Part shown: piece by piece, positions 5,414-11,958 of the stretch
How positions within the stretch are numbered: position 1 is the stretch's first letter
How the letters are laid out: each line of letters begins with the position of its first letter
Assembly: GCA_004375675.1 (NCBI GenBank)
Contig: SOKR01000152.1
Span: 1 to 11,958, forward strand
Source of the DNA: Dehalococcoidia bacterium
GTDB lineage: Bacteria; Chloroflexota; Dehalococcoidia; Dehalococcoidales; BS750m-G39
Direction: 5' to 3'
DNA: 11,958 nucleotides
The notes under the pieces: model-generated
What the model was told of the DNA's origin: nothing
Seen by the model: the letters and a program-made list of their open reading frames with translations, nothing else
The model's database searches: none
Made by a program: the position numbers and the translations under genes

Positions 5414-6049
5414 ATGGCCAAAGTTACCCTAATTATCGACGATATAGTGGTTAAAGCTGATAAAGGGACGACGATTCTTGAGGCGGCACGAGTTGCCGGT
5501 ATTGATATCCCGACCCTTTGCTCCCACGAGGAGCTGGCTCCCTATGGCGCCTGCCGCCTTTGCACTGTGGAGATAAACAGGGGGCAGCAGTCGCAGCTGG
5601 TGGCTTCCTGCGTTTATCCGGTCGAGGAGGGGCTCACCGTCAAGACAGAATCGGCGCCGGTGACCAAAGGGCGTAAGATGCTGTTAGAGCTGTTGTGGGC
5701 TCGCGCCCCCGGAGCCCAGGCGTTGAGGGAATACGGCGTGAAATACGGCATAACCGCCGTCCGGGAGGAGGCGGACTACGGCATAATCCCCGATATAAGC
5801 GGTGCCAGGACAAAGTTCGAGATAGAGCCCACCTTTTGCCTGCTTTGCGGGCTGTGCGTGCGCTACTGTAATGAGGTGAAAAAGAAGGACGCTATCGGCT
5901 TTGTCGGCAGGGGCACGGAACGAGAGGTGCTCTTTTTCCCGGAGCTGGCGGCTAACGGCTGCCGCCAGTGTGAGGATTGCTACCCGCTTTGCCCCACCGG
6001 CACGCTGCCCTTGTACTACACGCTGGCCGAGGCGCAGCACTCTGCCTGA
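5414..6049 (+). CDS. HoxU/NuoG N-terminus-like iron-sulfur protein
   Basis: 211 residues from ATG 5414. An N-terminal [2Fe-2S] ferredoxin domain has Cys36, Cys47, Cys50 and Cys66 in the C-x10-C-x2-C-x15-C pattern. A C-terminal pair of [4Fe-4S] motifs follows: Cys142/145/148/152 and Cys183/186/189/193. It corresponds to HoxU, or the N-terminal part of NuoG or of HndD, the relay between flavoprotein and catalytic subunit. The His-Cys3 [4Fe-4S] ligand segment that normally lies between these domains is absent: residues about 90-115 (LLELLWARAPGAQALREYG) contain no His or Cys. No catalytic domain is fused and none is encoded next door. The frame lies ten bases after the NuoF-like stop, so the genes are an operon. 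The partner enzyme is unknown. Confidence 0.88.
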   Translation: MAKVTLIIDDIVVKADKGTTILEAARVAGIDIPTLCSHEELAPYGACRLCTVEINRGQQSQLVASCVYPVEEGLTVKTESAPVTKGRKMLLELLWARAPGAQALREYGVKYGITAVREEADYGIIPDISGARTKFEIEPTFCLLCGLCVRYCNEVKKKDAIGFVGRGTEREVLFFPELAANGCRQCEDCYPLCPTGTLPLYYTLAEAQHSA

Positions 6050-6236
6050 AGACATAAAGACCCGACAAAAGTAGAATCCACTACGTCAGTCTGCAAATAA
6101 CCTTCGGCTTAGTTTCTTTCAGTTTCTCCGTTCGAGTGCGGGTAATCTGCGCCAGCTATCAGTGTTTCCAATGCCTCCCCCTCACATCCATTGCCTCGTT
6201 AGCGACTGAGGTAATAGTTTGCCGAGCCTTGTCAAA

Positions 6237-6273
6237 GTCTTAAAGACACCATTGATAATCAGGGCGTCTTAAG
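6237..6273. promoter_or_regulatory. Candidate operator: repeated GTCTTAA sites around the -35
   Basis: An odd palindrome GTCTT-A-AAGAC lies at 6237-6247. GTCTTAA recurs in the same orientation at 6266-6272, where it forms part of the palindrome CTTAAG (6268-6273). The copies are 29 bases apart, close to three helical turns, and flank the -35 box. This is a plausible repressor or activator site controlling the acyl-CoA operon. The regulator is not known. Confidence 0.4.
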
Positions 6274-6280
6274 TTATCAT
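6252..6280 (+). promoter_or_regulatory. Sigma-70-type promoter of the acyl-CoA operon
   Basis: TTGATA (6252-6257), a 17-base spacer, and TATCAT (6275-6280), each five of six matches to consensus. The predicted start is near 6287, about 20 bases before the ATG at 6308. This separates the operon from the diaphorase genes, which end 258 bases upstream. Confidence 0.7.
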
Positions 6281-6307
6281 CTTCATAGCAAACTTTAGGG
6301 GGGCGAT

Positions 6308-7828
6308 ATGGAAGCGTTCACCTGGTGGAGTGACGAGCACAAGACGCTGGCGGGCGAGGTCGGCAAATTCGTCGATAGGGTTATGCCCCGCGCTGAGGAA
6401 GCATTCTGGGAACGGGAGTTCCCCAGGGACATCCTCGCCAGCATAGCCGAGGAGGGATACTTCGGCGCCGGCGTCCCCAAAGAGTACGGGGGAATGGGGC
6501 TGGGTGCCACCGGAGCCTGCATCGTCATCGAGGAAATCAGCCGCATGCCCGGCGTGGGCTGGATATTCGGCGCCGCCATGCTGGGGGGCTGGCACCAGGT
6601 GATGGACTTCGGCACCGAGGAGCAGAAAAAGAGGTTCCTGCCCCGGATGGTGAAGGGGGAGCTGGGGGCGGTGGCCATGACCGAGCCGGCCGTGGGCACC
6701 GACGTCGCCGGCATCGAGACCTTCGCCAAACGCGAGGGCGACAAATACATCATCAACGGCAAGAAGCGCTTCGTCACCGGCACCGGTGCGGCGGCTAGAT
6801 ATATGCTCTACGCCCGCACCAGCGACGACCCCGAAGACATACGCCGCCACCGCCAACTAAGCGGTTTCATTGTCGAGAAGGGGATGCCCGGCTTCACTAT
6901 CGAGAAGATTAACGAGGTGATGGGCTTCGACAACGTGCCCAACGGCTACCTGAGCCTCGTCGATGTGCCCGTGCCGACGGCCAACCGTATCGGGGAAGAA
7001 GGGGAGGGGTGGCGGGTGATGGTCTTAGCCCTTAACTACGAGCGGGCGCTGGTCTCGGCGCAGGTGCTCGGCTCGATGCGGGAGACGCTTAGGGCCGTCA
7101 TATCCTACGGGCAGAGGCGCATCCAGTTCGGCAAGCCCACCATTGACATCCCCACCAACCAGTTCAAGGTCGCCGACATGATGACTAAATTAAAGCTGGC
7201 CAGGCTTTCCACCTATTACGCCGTCCAGCGTCTGGACAAGGGGCAGGACGCCGCCGTGGACTGCTCCATATGCAAGGTATATAACACCGACGTGGCGGTG
7301 GAAGTGGGTGTCGAAGCTATACAGGTTATGGGTGGAGACGGCACCACCAAATTCTACCCCCTGCTAAGAATCTTGAACGAATCCAAGGTAGCGCAGATAG
7401 CGGGGGGAACAAATGAAGCCATTAAGCTTACCATCTACCGTATGGGGTTGAAGGCGATGGCCGACGACTTCAAAATGCCGCGCCGTGTCCGCCACGCTAA
7501 GCTGGGGGTGCCGATAACCTCTGCCGACAGGCCGAAGAAACTCTCTGAAATTAACGAAGACAGCCTGCTCGCCGTCCTCGCCGAAGACTACCGGGTTAAC
7601 CCGGGGCTCTATATGAGCCTTGAAGACCTGAAAGAGGTATTTGATGTCGGGGACGCCGAAATGGAACGGGTGCTGTTATCGCTGGGGGCAAAGAAGCTGG
7701 TCAGGCTGCACCGCAAGGGCGAGGCGATTACATTAGCCAAGGCGACCTACGAAGGGCTGAAAAAAGCCAACCCGCCCGAGCACTACCGCTGGTTCCCGCC
7801 GTGGGTCAAAGATGAGGATATATTCTAG
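6308..7828 (+). CDS. Acyl-CoA dehydrogenase with C-terminal extension
   Basis: A 506-residue FAD-dependent acyl-CoA dehydrogenase, about 110-120 residues longer than usual. Residues 1-388 cover the N-terminal helical, middle beta and C-terminal helical domains, with AMTEPAVGTDVAG at 123-135 (FAD/substrate signature) and QVMGGDG at 339-345. The usual Glu in the YEGT-type motif near the end is Gly (IAGGTNE, 364-370). Glu245 in NYERA sits where isovaleryl-CoA-type enzymes place their catalytic base. Residues about 400-506 form an extra domain, with predicted helices then a short beta-like hairpin (KKLVRLHRKGEAITLAKA), resembling a winged helix. The substrate is unknown; branched-chain or cyclic acyl-CoA are possibilities. 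The G-rich ribosome-binding site (AGGGGGG, 6297-6303) lies just before the start. First gene of an operon with a carboxyltransferase and a second dehydrogenase. Confidence 0.9.
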   Translation: MEAFTWWSDEHKTLAGEVGKFVDRVMPRAEEAFWEREFPRDILASIAEEGYFGAGVPKEYGGMGLGATGACIVIEEISRMPGVGWIFGAAMLGGWHQVMDFGTEEQKKRFLPRMVKGELGAVAMTEPAVGTDVAGIETFAKREGDKYIINGKKRFVTGTGAAARYMLYARTSDDPEDIRRHRQLSGFIVEKGMPGFTIEKINEVMGFDNVPNGYLSLVDVPVPTANRIGEEGEGWRVMVLALNYERALVSAQVLGSMRETLRAVISYGQRRIQFGKPTIDIPTNQFKVADMMTKLKLARLSTYYAVQRLDKGQDAAVDCSICKVYNTDVAVEVGVEAIQVMGGDGTTKFYPLLRILNESKVAQIAGGTNEAIKLTIYRMGLKAMADDFKMPRRVRHAKLGVPITSADRPKKLSEINEDSLLAVLAEDYRVNPGLYMSLEDLKEVFDVGDAEMERVLLSLGAKKLVRLHRKGEAITLAKATYEGLKKANPPEHYRWFPPWVKDEDIF

Positions 7829-7829
7829 A

Positions 7830-7843
7830 CAGACGTTTGTCTG
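7830..7843. repeat. Short inverted repeat between operon genes
   Basis: CAGAC-GTTT-GTCTG directly after the dehydrogenase stop codon. A five-pair stem with a four-base loop and no T tract, so termination is unlikely. It could be an mRNA processing or stability element, or chance. Confidence 0.3.
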
Positions 7844-7879
7844 CAAAATAGCGTTTTAAAGCTTCGGGGGAGGTAGAAA

Positions 7880-9436
7880 ATGGAAGAGCGCATTAAAAAG
7901 CTTCGCGAAGCTAAAGAGATGGCCGCCCTGGGGGGCGGCAAGGATAAAATCGCCCGGGAACACGAGAAGGGCAAGCTGACGGCGCGGGAACGCATAGACC
8001 TGCTCCTCGACCCGGGCAGCTTTAACGAGTTCGGCATGCTGGTGAAATACCGGCTCGGCGCACCGGGAGACGGCGTCGTCACCGGTCACGGCACCATAGA
8101 CGGGCGGAGGGTCTGCGTCTTTTCCCACGACGCCACCGTGTTCGGCGGCTCCCAGGGATATATTCACGGGCGGAAGCTCTATAAAATACACGAGATGGCG
8201 CTGGATATGGGCGTGCCCCTTATCGGCTTAAACGATTCGCCGGGAGCCAGGGTGGTGAGGCCGGAAAAGGCGGGCAGTGACGACCCCTACCGGGTGAGCG
8301 ATGAAAAGCATGCTGGGGTGGTCTTCTTTATCAACAGCCGCTGCTCGGGGGCGATACCCCAGATTTCGGCTATTCTGGGCAACTGCACCGGCGGCTCGGT
8401 CTATTCGCCGGCGCTGACCGATTTCATCTTTATGGTGGACGGGCTGTCGCATATGTGTATCACGGGTCCTCGCATTATCAAGTCGGTGATGGGCGAAGAC
8501 GTCAGTCTCGAAGAGCTGGGTGGGGCTAAGGTCCACTGCCAGCTTACCGGCGTTGCCGACTTCAGGGTTAAGAACGAAAAAGAGTGCATGCAGGGGATAA
8601 GGCGGTTGTTAGCCTTTCTGCCCTCGAACTGGCGGGAACGCCCCTCGAAAATAGATGGCGGCGACGACCCGGAGAGGTTCACCGACGCTTTGGGTGAGAT
8701 TGTGCCCGCCCAGCCGACCCAGGGCTACGACATGCATAAAGTCATCAAGGAAATCGTGGATAACGGCGACTTCGTCGAGGTTAAAGAGGAGTTCGCCAGC
8801 GAGATAATCGTCGGCTTTGCCCGAATGGAGGGCAGCACCGTGGGCGTTATCGCCAACCAGCCCATGGTGCGCGCCGGCTGCATGACGGTGGACAGCTCCC
8901 GCAAGCAAGCCCGCTTCATCCGGTTTTGCGACGCCTTCAACATCCCCATCGTCCTGCTGGTGGATACGCCCGGCTACCTGCCCGGTAAGGCGCAGGAGCA
9001 TGCCGGCATTATTCACCACGGCGCCAAGGTGCTTTACGCGCTGTCCGAGGCGACGGTGCCCAAGCTAGCCGTGCTGATGCGCAAGGTCTACGGCGGCGCC
9101 GCCCTGGGTATGGGCATACTGCCCGGGTTCGGCACCGACCTTGTCTTTGCCTGGCCCACGGCCGAGGTCGGCGCCATGGGGGCGGAACAGGCTGTAGAAT
9201 TATTCTATGCCGATGACATCAAGCAGGCGGAAAAACCGGAGGAGTTTCGCGCCCAAAAAGTAAAGGAGTACAACGAGCTCTATGCCGACAGTTTGGCTCT
9301 GGCCTCCCAGGTGACCTATGTCCAGGATATTATCGAGCCGAGGGAGACGAGGCGTTGCCTGACTCGCTCGCTGCAATTAATTCAGGATAAGAAGCTAGAG
9401 CCTTACCCCAAGCGGCACGGCAACATGCCCCTCTAA
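7880..9436 (+). CDS. Acyl-CoA carboxyltransferase (PccB/MmdA family)
   Basis: 518 residues, the normal length for the beta subunit of propionyl- or methylcrotonyl-CoA carboxylase or the alpha subunit of methylmalonyl-CoA decarboxylase. Two crotonase-fold carboxyltransferase halves are visible: N-terminal about 1-260, with the oxyanion segment NCTGGSVYSPALTDFIFMV (168-186), and C-terminal about 265-510, with VDTPGYLPG (361-369) and YGGAALGMG (404-412). It would transfer carboxylate between carboxybiotin and an acyl-CoA, in either direction. The usual SGGAR near residue 120 is SPGAR (120-124), and the QEG that normally follows is absent. No biotin carboxylase or biotin carrier gene is seen. A GGGGGAGG ribosome-binding site at 7866-7873 supports the start. 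Flanked closely by two acyl-CoA dehydrogenase genes. The acyl group cannot be assigned from sequence alone. Confidence 0.92.
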   Translation: MEERIKKLREAKEMAALGGGKDKIAREHEKGKLTARERIDLLLDPGSFNEFGMLVKYRLGAPGDGVVTGHGTIDGRRVCVFSHDATVFGGSQGYIHGRKLYKIHEMALDMGVPLIGLNDSPGARVVRPEKAGSDDPYRVSDEKHAGVVFFINSRCSGAIPQISAILGNCTGGSVYSPALTDFIFMVDGLSHMCITGPRIIKSVMGEDVSLEELGGAKVHCQLTGVADFRVKNEKECMQGIRRLLAFLPSNWRERPSKIDGGDDPERFTDALGEIVPAQPTQGYDMHKVIKEIVDNGDFVEVKEEFASEIIVGFARMEGSTVGVIANQPMVRAGCMTVDSSRKQARFIRFCDAFNIPIVLLVDTPGYLPGKAQEHAGIIHHGAKVLYALSEATVPKLAVLMRKVYGGAALGMGILPGFGTDLVFAWPTAEVGAMGAEQAVELFYADDIKQAEKPEEFRAQKVKEYNELYADSLALASQVTYVQDIIEPRETRRCLTRSLQLIQDKKLEPYPKRHGNMPL

Positions 9437-9463
9437 AAGCCCAGAAGCGCACGGAGGTGTAAA

Positions 9464-10615
9464 ATGAATTTCGAACTATCCGAGGAACAGATAATGTTCC
9501 GTGACATGGTACGGAAGTTTGCCAAGCAGGAAATGCTACCTACACTCAAGGATTATGAGCGACAACGTAAAGTAAACTATGATGTTATTAAGAAGTTGGC
9601 TTCCCTCGGGCTAATAGGAGCACATATACCTCAGGAGTATGGTGGACTGGGTCTTGACTATACTACCTCAGCTATCATCTGGGAACAACTTAGTTGGGCA
9701 AGCTGGACGCAGACGTTGACCTCGGTGGGGCAGTGCGTGCTGGCGGGGACAATCCTGACCAAAGCCGCCAGCGATGAGCAAAGGCAAAAATACCTGCCGC
9801 CGCTTTGCCGGGGGGAGATGATTATCGCTATGGCCGCCGTCGAGCCCGACGCCGGCAGTGACGCCACCGCCATCGAGACTTCAGCCGTTCTCGACGGCAA
9901 TGAGTGGGTCATCAACGGGGGCAAGAATTTCATCAGCCATGGTGGTATAGCCGATGTCGTCCTGGTGCTGCTCCAGACGGACAAAGCCAAGGGCGCTAAG
10001 GGGATGGCGGTTATCGCTGTGGACAAGGATACGACGGGCTTTTCCAGCCACGAAGTCGAGATGGTCGGGGACAGGGCGGGCGATATTGCCAACCTCGGTT
10101 TCAGCGACTGCCGTGTGCCTAAGGGAAACCTTATTGGGGAGGTGGGGCGGGGGCTGCAGAACAGCCTGGCCGGTATCGACACGGCGCGTCTCTTTATCGC
10201 CGCGGGGGGTGTGGGTATGGCCCAAAGCTGCCTCGACGCCTCTATCAAATACGCCAAGGAGAGGCACCAGTTCGGTAAGCCCATTGCTAGCTTCCAGCTG
10301 GTTCAGGAGACGATAGCCAGGATGCAGGCCGAGATTTCCGCTATTCGGTGGCAGGTCTATTATGCCGCCGAGCTTAAGAGCCAGGGAAAGCCGCACGGCA
10401 AGGAGCTTTCGGCGGCTAAGTGGCTGGCTACCGAGCTGGCGGTGCGGGTGTCAAGTGAGGCGGTGCGGTTGCACGGCGCTTATGGGTGCACCGATGACTT
10501 TCCGGTGGAGCATCACTACCGCGATTCGGTCCTGAGCACCATACTCGGCGGCACCACCGAGATGCATAAGTTGCTGATAGGACGGGAGCTGCTTGACATA
10601 AACGCTATGGTCTGA
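9464..10615 (+). CDS. Acyl-CoA dehydrogenase (short form)
   Basis: A 383-residue acyl-CoA dehydrogenase of ordinary length. It has the FAD/substrate signature AVEPDAGSDATA at 125-136, a middle beta domain, ERHQFGKPIASFQ (266-278), and the C-terminal helical domain ending TTEMHKLLIGREL. The usual catalytic Glu before GT is Gly (ILGGTTE, 360-366), and the alternative helix-G position is Ala241 (IDTARLF), so neither standard catalytic base is present. It may use another residue or catalyse an unusual reaction, such as acyl-CoA reduction or dehydrogenation of a ring substrate (inference). A GGAGGTG ribosome-binding site at 9453-9459 precedes the ATG, 27 bases after the carboxyltransferase stop, so it is the third gene of the operon. 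The first 80 or so codons are much more AT-rich than the rest. Confidence 0.9.
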   Translation: MNFELSEEQIMFRDMVRKFAKQEMLPTLKDYERQRKVNYDVIKKLASLGLIGAHIPQEYGGLGLDYTTSAIIWEQLSWASWTQTLTSVGQCVLAGTILTKAASDEQRQKYLPPLCRGEMIIAMAAVEPDAGSDATAIETSAVLDGNEWVINGGKNFISHGGIADVVLVLLQTDKAKGAKGMAVIAVDKDTTGFSSHEVEMVGDRAGDIANLGFSDCRVPKGNLIGEVGRGLQNSLAGIDTARLFIAAGGVGMAQSCLDASIKYAKERHQFGKPIASFQLVQETIARMQAEISAIRWQVYYAAELKSQGKPHGKELSAAKWLATELAVRVSSEAVRLHGAYGCTDDFPVEHHYRDSVLSTILGGTTEMHKLLIGRELLDINAMV

Positions 10616-10669
10616 CCAAAAAGTTTCACCCGACAGTTCGCCGCTATTTTTGCCTCTTTCCAACTCCGA

Positions 10670-10699
10670 ATGAGAGCCTTTTGGGGTTACGGCTCTTAT
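10670..10699 (+). terminator. Candidate terminator after the acyl-CoA operon
   Basis: ATGAGAGCC (10670-10678) pairs with GGCTCTTAT (10691-10699) in a nine-pair stem with one G-U and a 12-base loop, followed by GTTT and an AT-rich stretch. It lies 55 bases after the last dehydrogenase gene. The T tract is short, so efficiency is uncertain. Confidence 0.45.
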
Positions 10700-10828
10700 G
10701 TTTAGAAAATCTTTATAATTTTTCTCCCTGTTTTTAGGCTCTATTAACTATTGATGTGCTAGCATACTTGTTAAATATTGAGACGGAATGAGAATAGTTG
10801 CCGTATTGTTAATTGAAGGGAAAAGCTA

Positions 10829-11212
10829 GTGGCGGAGCCAGAAGGTAGTAAAAAGAGAATACTGGTAATTGAAGATGAACCGACTATCGGTCTTTTATGT
10901 AAGCGGGTGCTTACCGCGAGTGGTTTTGACGTTGACGTGGTCAATAACGGACTGGACGCTAAAAAGGTCGCCGAGGAAAAGGATTACGCTCTTTGCGTAT
11001 CCGATGTCAGGCTGCCGGGAATGACCGGTATCGAGCTCTACGAGCACTGGAAAGCAACCAAGAACCCCATCGCCGAGAGGGTGGTTTTTATCACCGGTGA
11101 TACTATGAGTAATTACATTCGGGATTTTTTGAAAAAAGCCGAACGATCGTCTGTCATGAAGCCTTTTGAGCCCGAAGACCTGGTGGAAGCGGTCCGCAAA
11201 GCGCTTTTGTGA
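10829..11212 (+). CDS. Stand-alone response-regulator receiver protein
   Basis: A 127-residue CheY-like receiver domain with no output domain. Expected residues are present: acidic pair Glu15-Asp16, phosphoacceptor Asp59 (VSDVRLPGMTG), Thr89 (VFITGD) and Lys111 before Pro-Phe. It probably acts in a phosphorelay or by protein contacts after phosphorylation by a histidine kinase encoded elsewhere. The start is GTG at 10829 with GAAGGG eight bases upstream (10815-10820). I found no convincing promoter in the 130 bases after the putative terminator. Convergent with the next response-regulator gene. Confidence 0.88.
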   Translation: MAEPEGSKKRILVIEDEPTIGLLCKRVLTASGFDVDVVNNGLDAKKVAEEKDYALCVSDVRLPGMTGIELYEHWKATKNPIAERVVFITGDTMSNYIRDFLKKAERSSVMKPFEPEDLVEAVRKALL

Positions 11213-11245
11213 AGATAGCGTTGTTCCGAATATTAGCCTAATTTC

Positions 11246-11268
11246 AGTGGCATAAGCGGCTTATTAGC

Positions 11269-11278
<10 letters not shown>
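11246..11278. terminator. Perfect 12-bp hairpin between convergent regulator genes
   Basis: AGTGGCATAAGC (11246-11257) and GCTTATGCCACT (11267-11278) pair perfectly around a nine-base loop. The right arm contains the last codons and the TAA stop of the minus-strand response regulator. The position between convergent genes fits a shared, bidirectional terminator, although neither side has a clear T tract. Confidence 0.55.

Positions 11279-11958
<680 letters not shown>

Noticed and set aside
4198..5421. Long open frame (407 codons) on the minus strand opposite the NuoF-like gene
   Set aside because: It lies antisense to a gene with unmistakable cluster and cofactor motifs. Its product has no recognisable family, and long antisense frames are expected opposite GC-biased codons.
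6083..7850. Shared GTCTGCAAA string at 6089-6097 and 7839-7847
   Set aside because: A nine-base match is expected many times by chance in 12 kb, and the flanks do not align well.
10740..10828. Possible promoter for the receiver gene (TTGATG or TTGTTA as -35)
   Set aside because: No partner -10 with acceptable sequence and spacing was found.

Overview
The window reads as a chromosomal segment of an anaerobic bacterium with moderate to high GC. The best guess for the host is Chloroflexota, class Dehalococcoidia. That guess rests on several acyl-CoA dehydrogenases, a carboxyltransferase, a soluble NuoEF/HoxU-type diaphorase without a membrane complex I, and strong GGAGG ribosome-binding sites. 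It is an inference from gene content, not from a marker gene.

Layout. (1) 1-727: the 3' end of an unidentified Cys-rich protein gene, then a small DUF2318-type lipoprotein with paired CxxC motifs. This part is visibly more AT-rich. (2) 728-1042: no gene recognised. (3) 1043-2075, minus strand: an XRE-family repressor followed by an overlapping ImmA/IrrE-type metallopeptidase, a typical repressor/anti-repressor protease pair. The protease has an unusual Cys-rich N-terminus. The repressor seems to be transcribed from a strong promoter as a nearly leaderless mRNA. (4) 2186-6049, plus strand, divergent from the repressor: a promoter, a 5' UTR with a hairpin, then four tightly linked genes. These encode a TPR/twin-Cys-motif protein, a NuoE-like subunit, a NuoF-like flavoprotein with extra ferredoxin domains, and a HoxU/NuoG-N-terminus-like iron-sulfur protein. 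Together they look like an NAD(H)-linked diaphorase (HoxEFU, HndABC or BamGHI-like) with no hydrogenase or other catalytic partner in view. (5) 6237-10615: a second operon with its own promoter and candidate operator, encoding acyl-CoA dehydrogenase, biotin-dependent-type carboxyltransferase and a second acyl-CoA dehydrogenase. (6) 10829-11958: a stand-alone receiver protein and, convergent to it, an OmpR/PhoB-type response regulator cut by the window edge.

How it may work together (inference): the two dehydrogenases and the carboxyltransferase would act on acyl-CoA intermediates. The neighbouring diaphorase could move electrons between NAD(H) and ferredoxin-type or other carriers. No biotin carboxylase, biotin carrier, ETF or hydrogenase gene is present, so partners must lie elsewhere.

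The most unusual points are the tandem C-x12-C-x5-C-x2-C-E-F motif in the first diaphorase-operon gene, loss of specific cluster ligands in the NuoF- and HoxU-like proteins, the C-terminal extension of the first acyl-CoA dehydrogenase, missing canonical catalytic Glu residues in the dehydrogenases, a sharp composition switch inside the second dehydrogenase gene, and the Cys-rich ImmA/IrrE-like protease.
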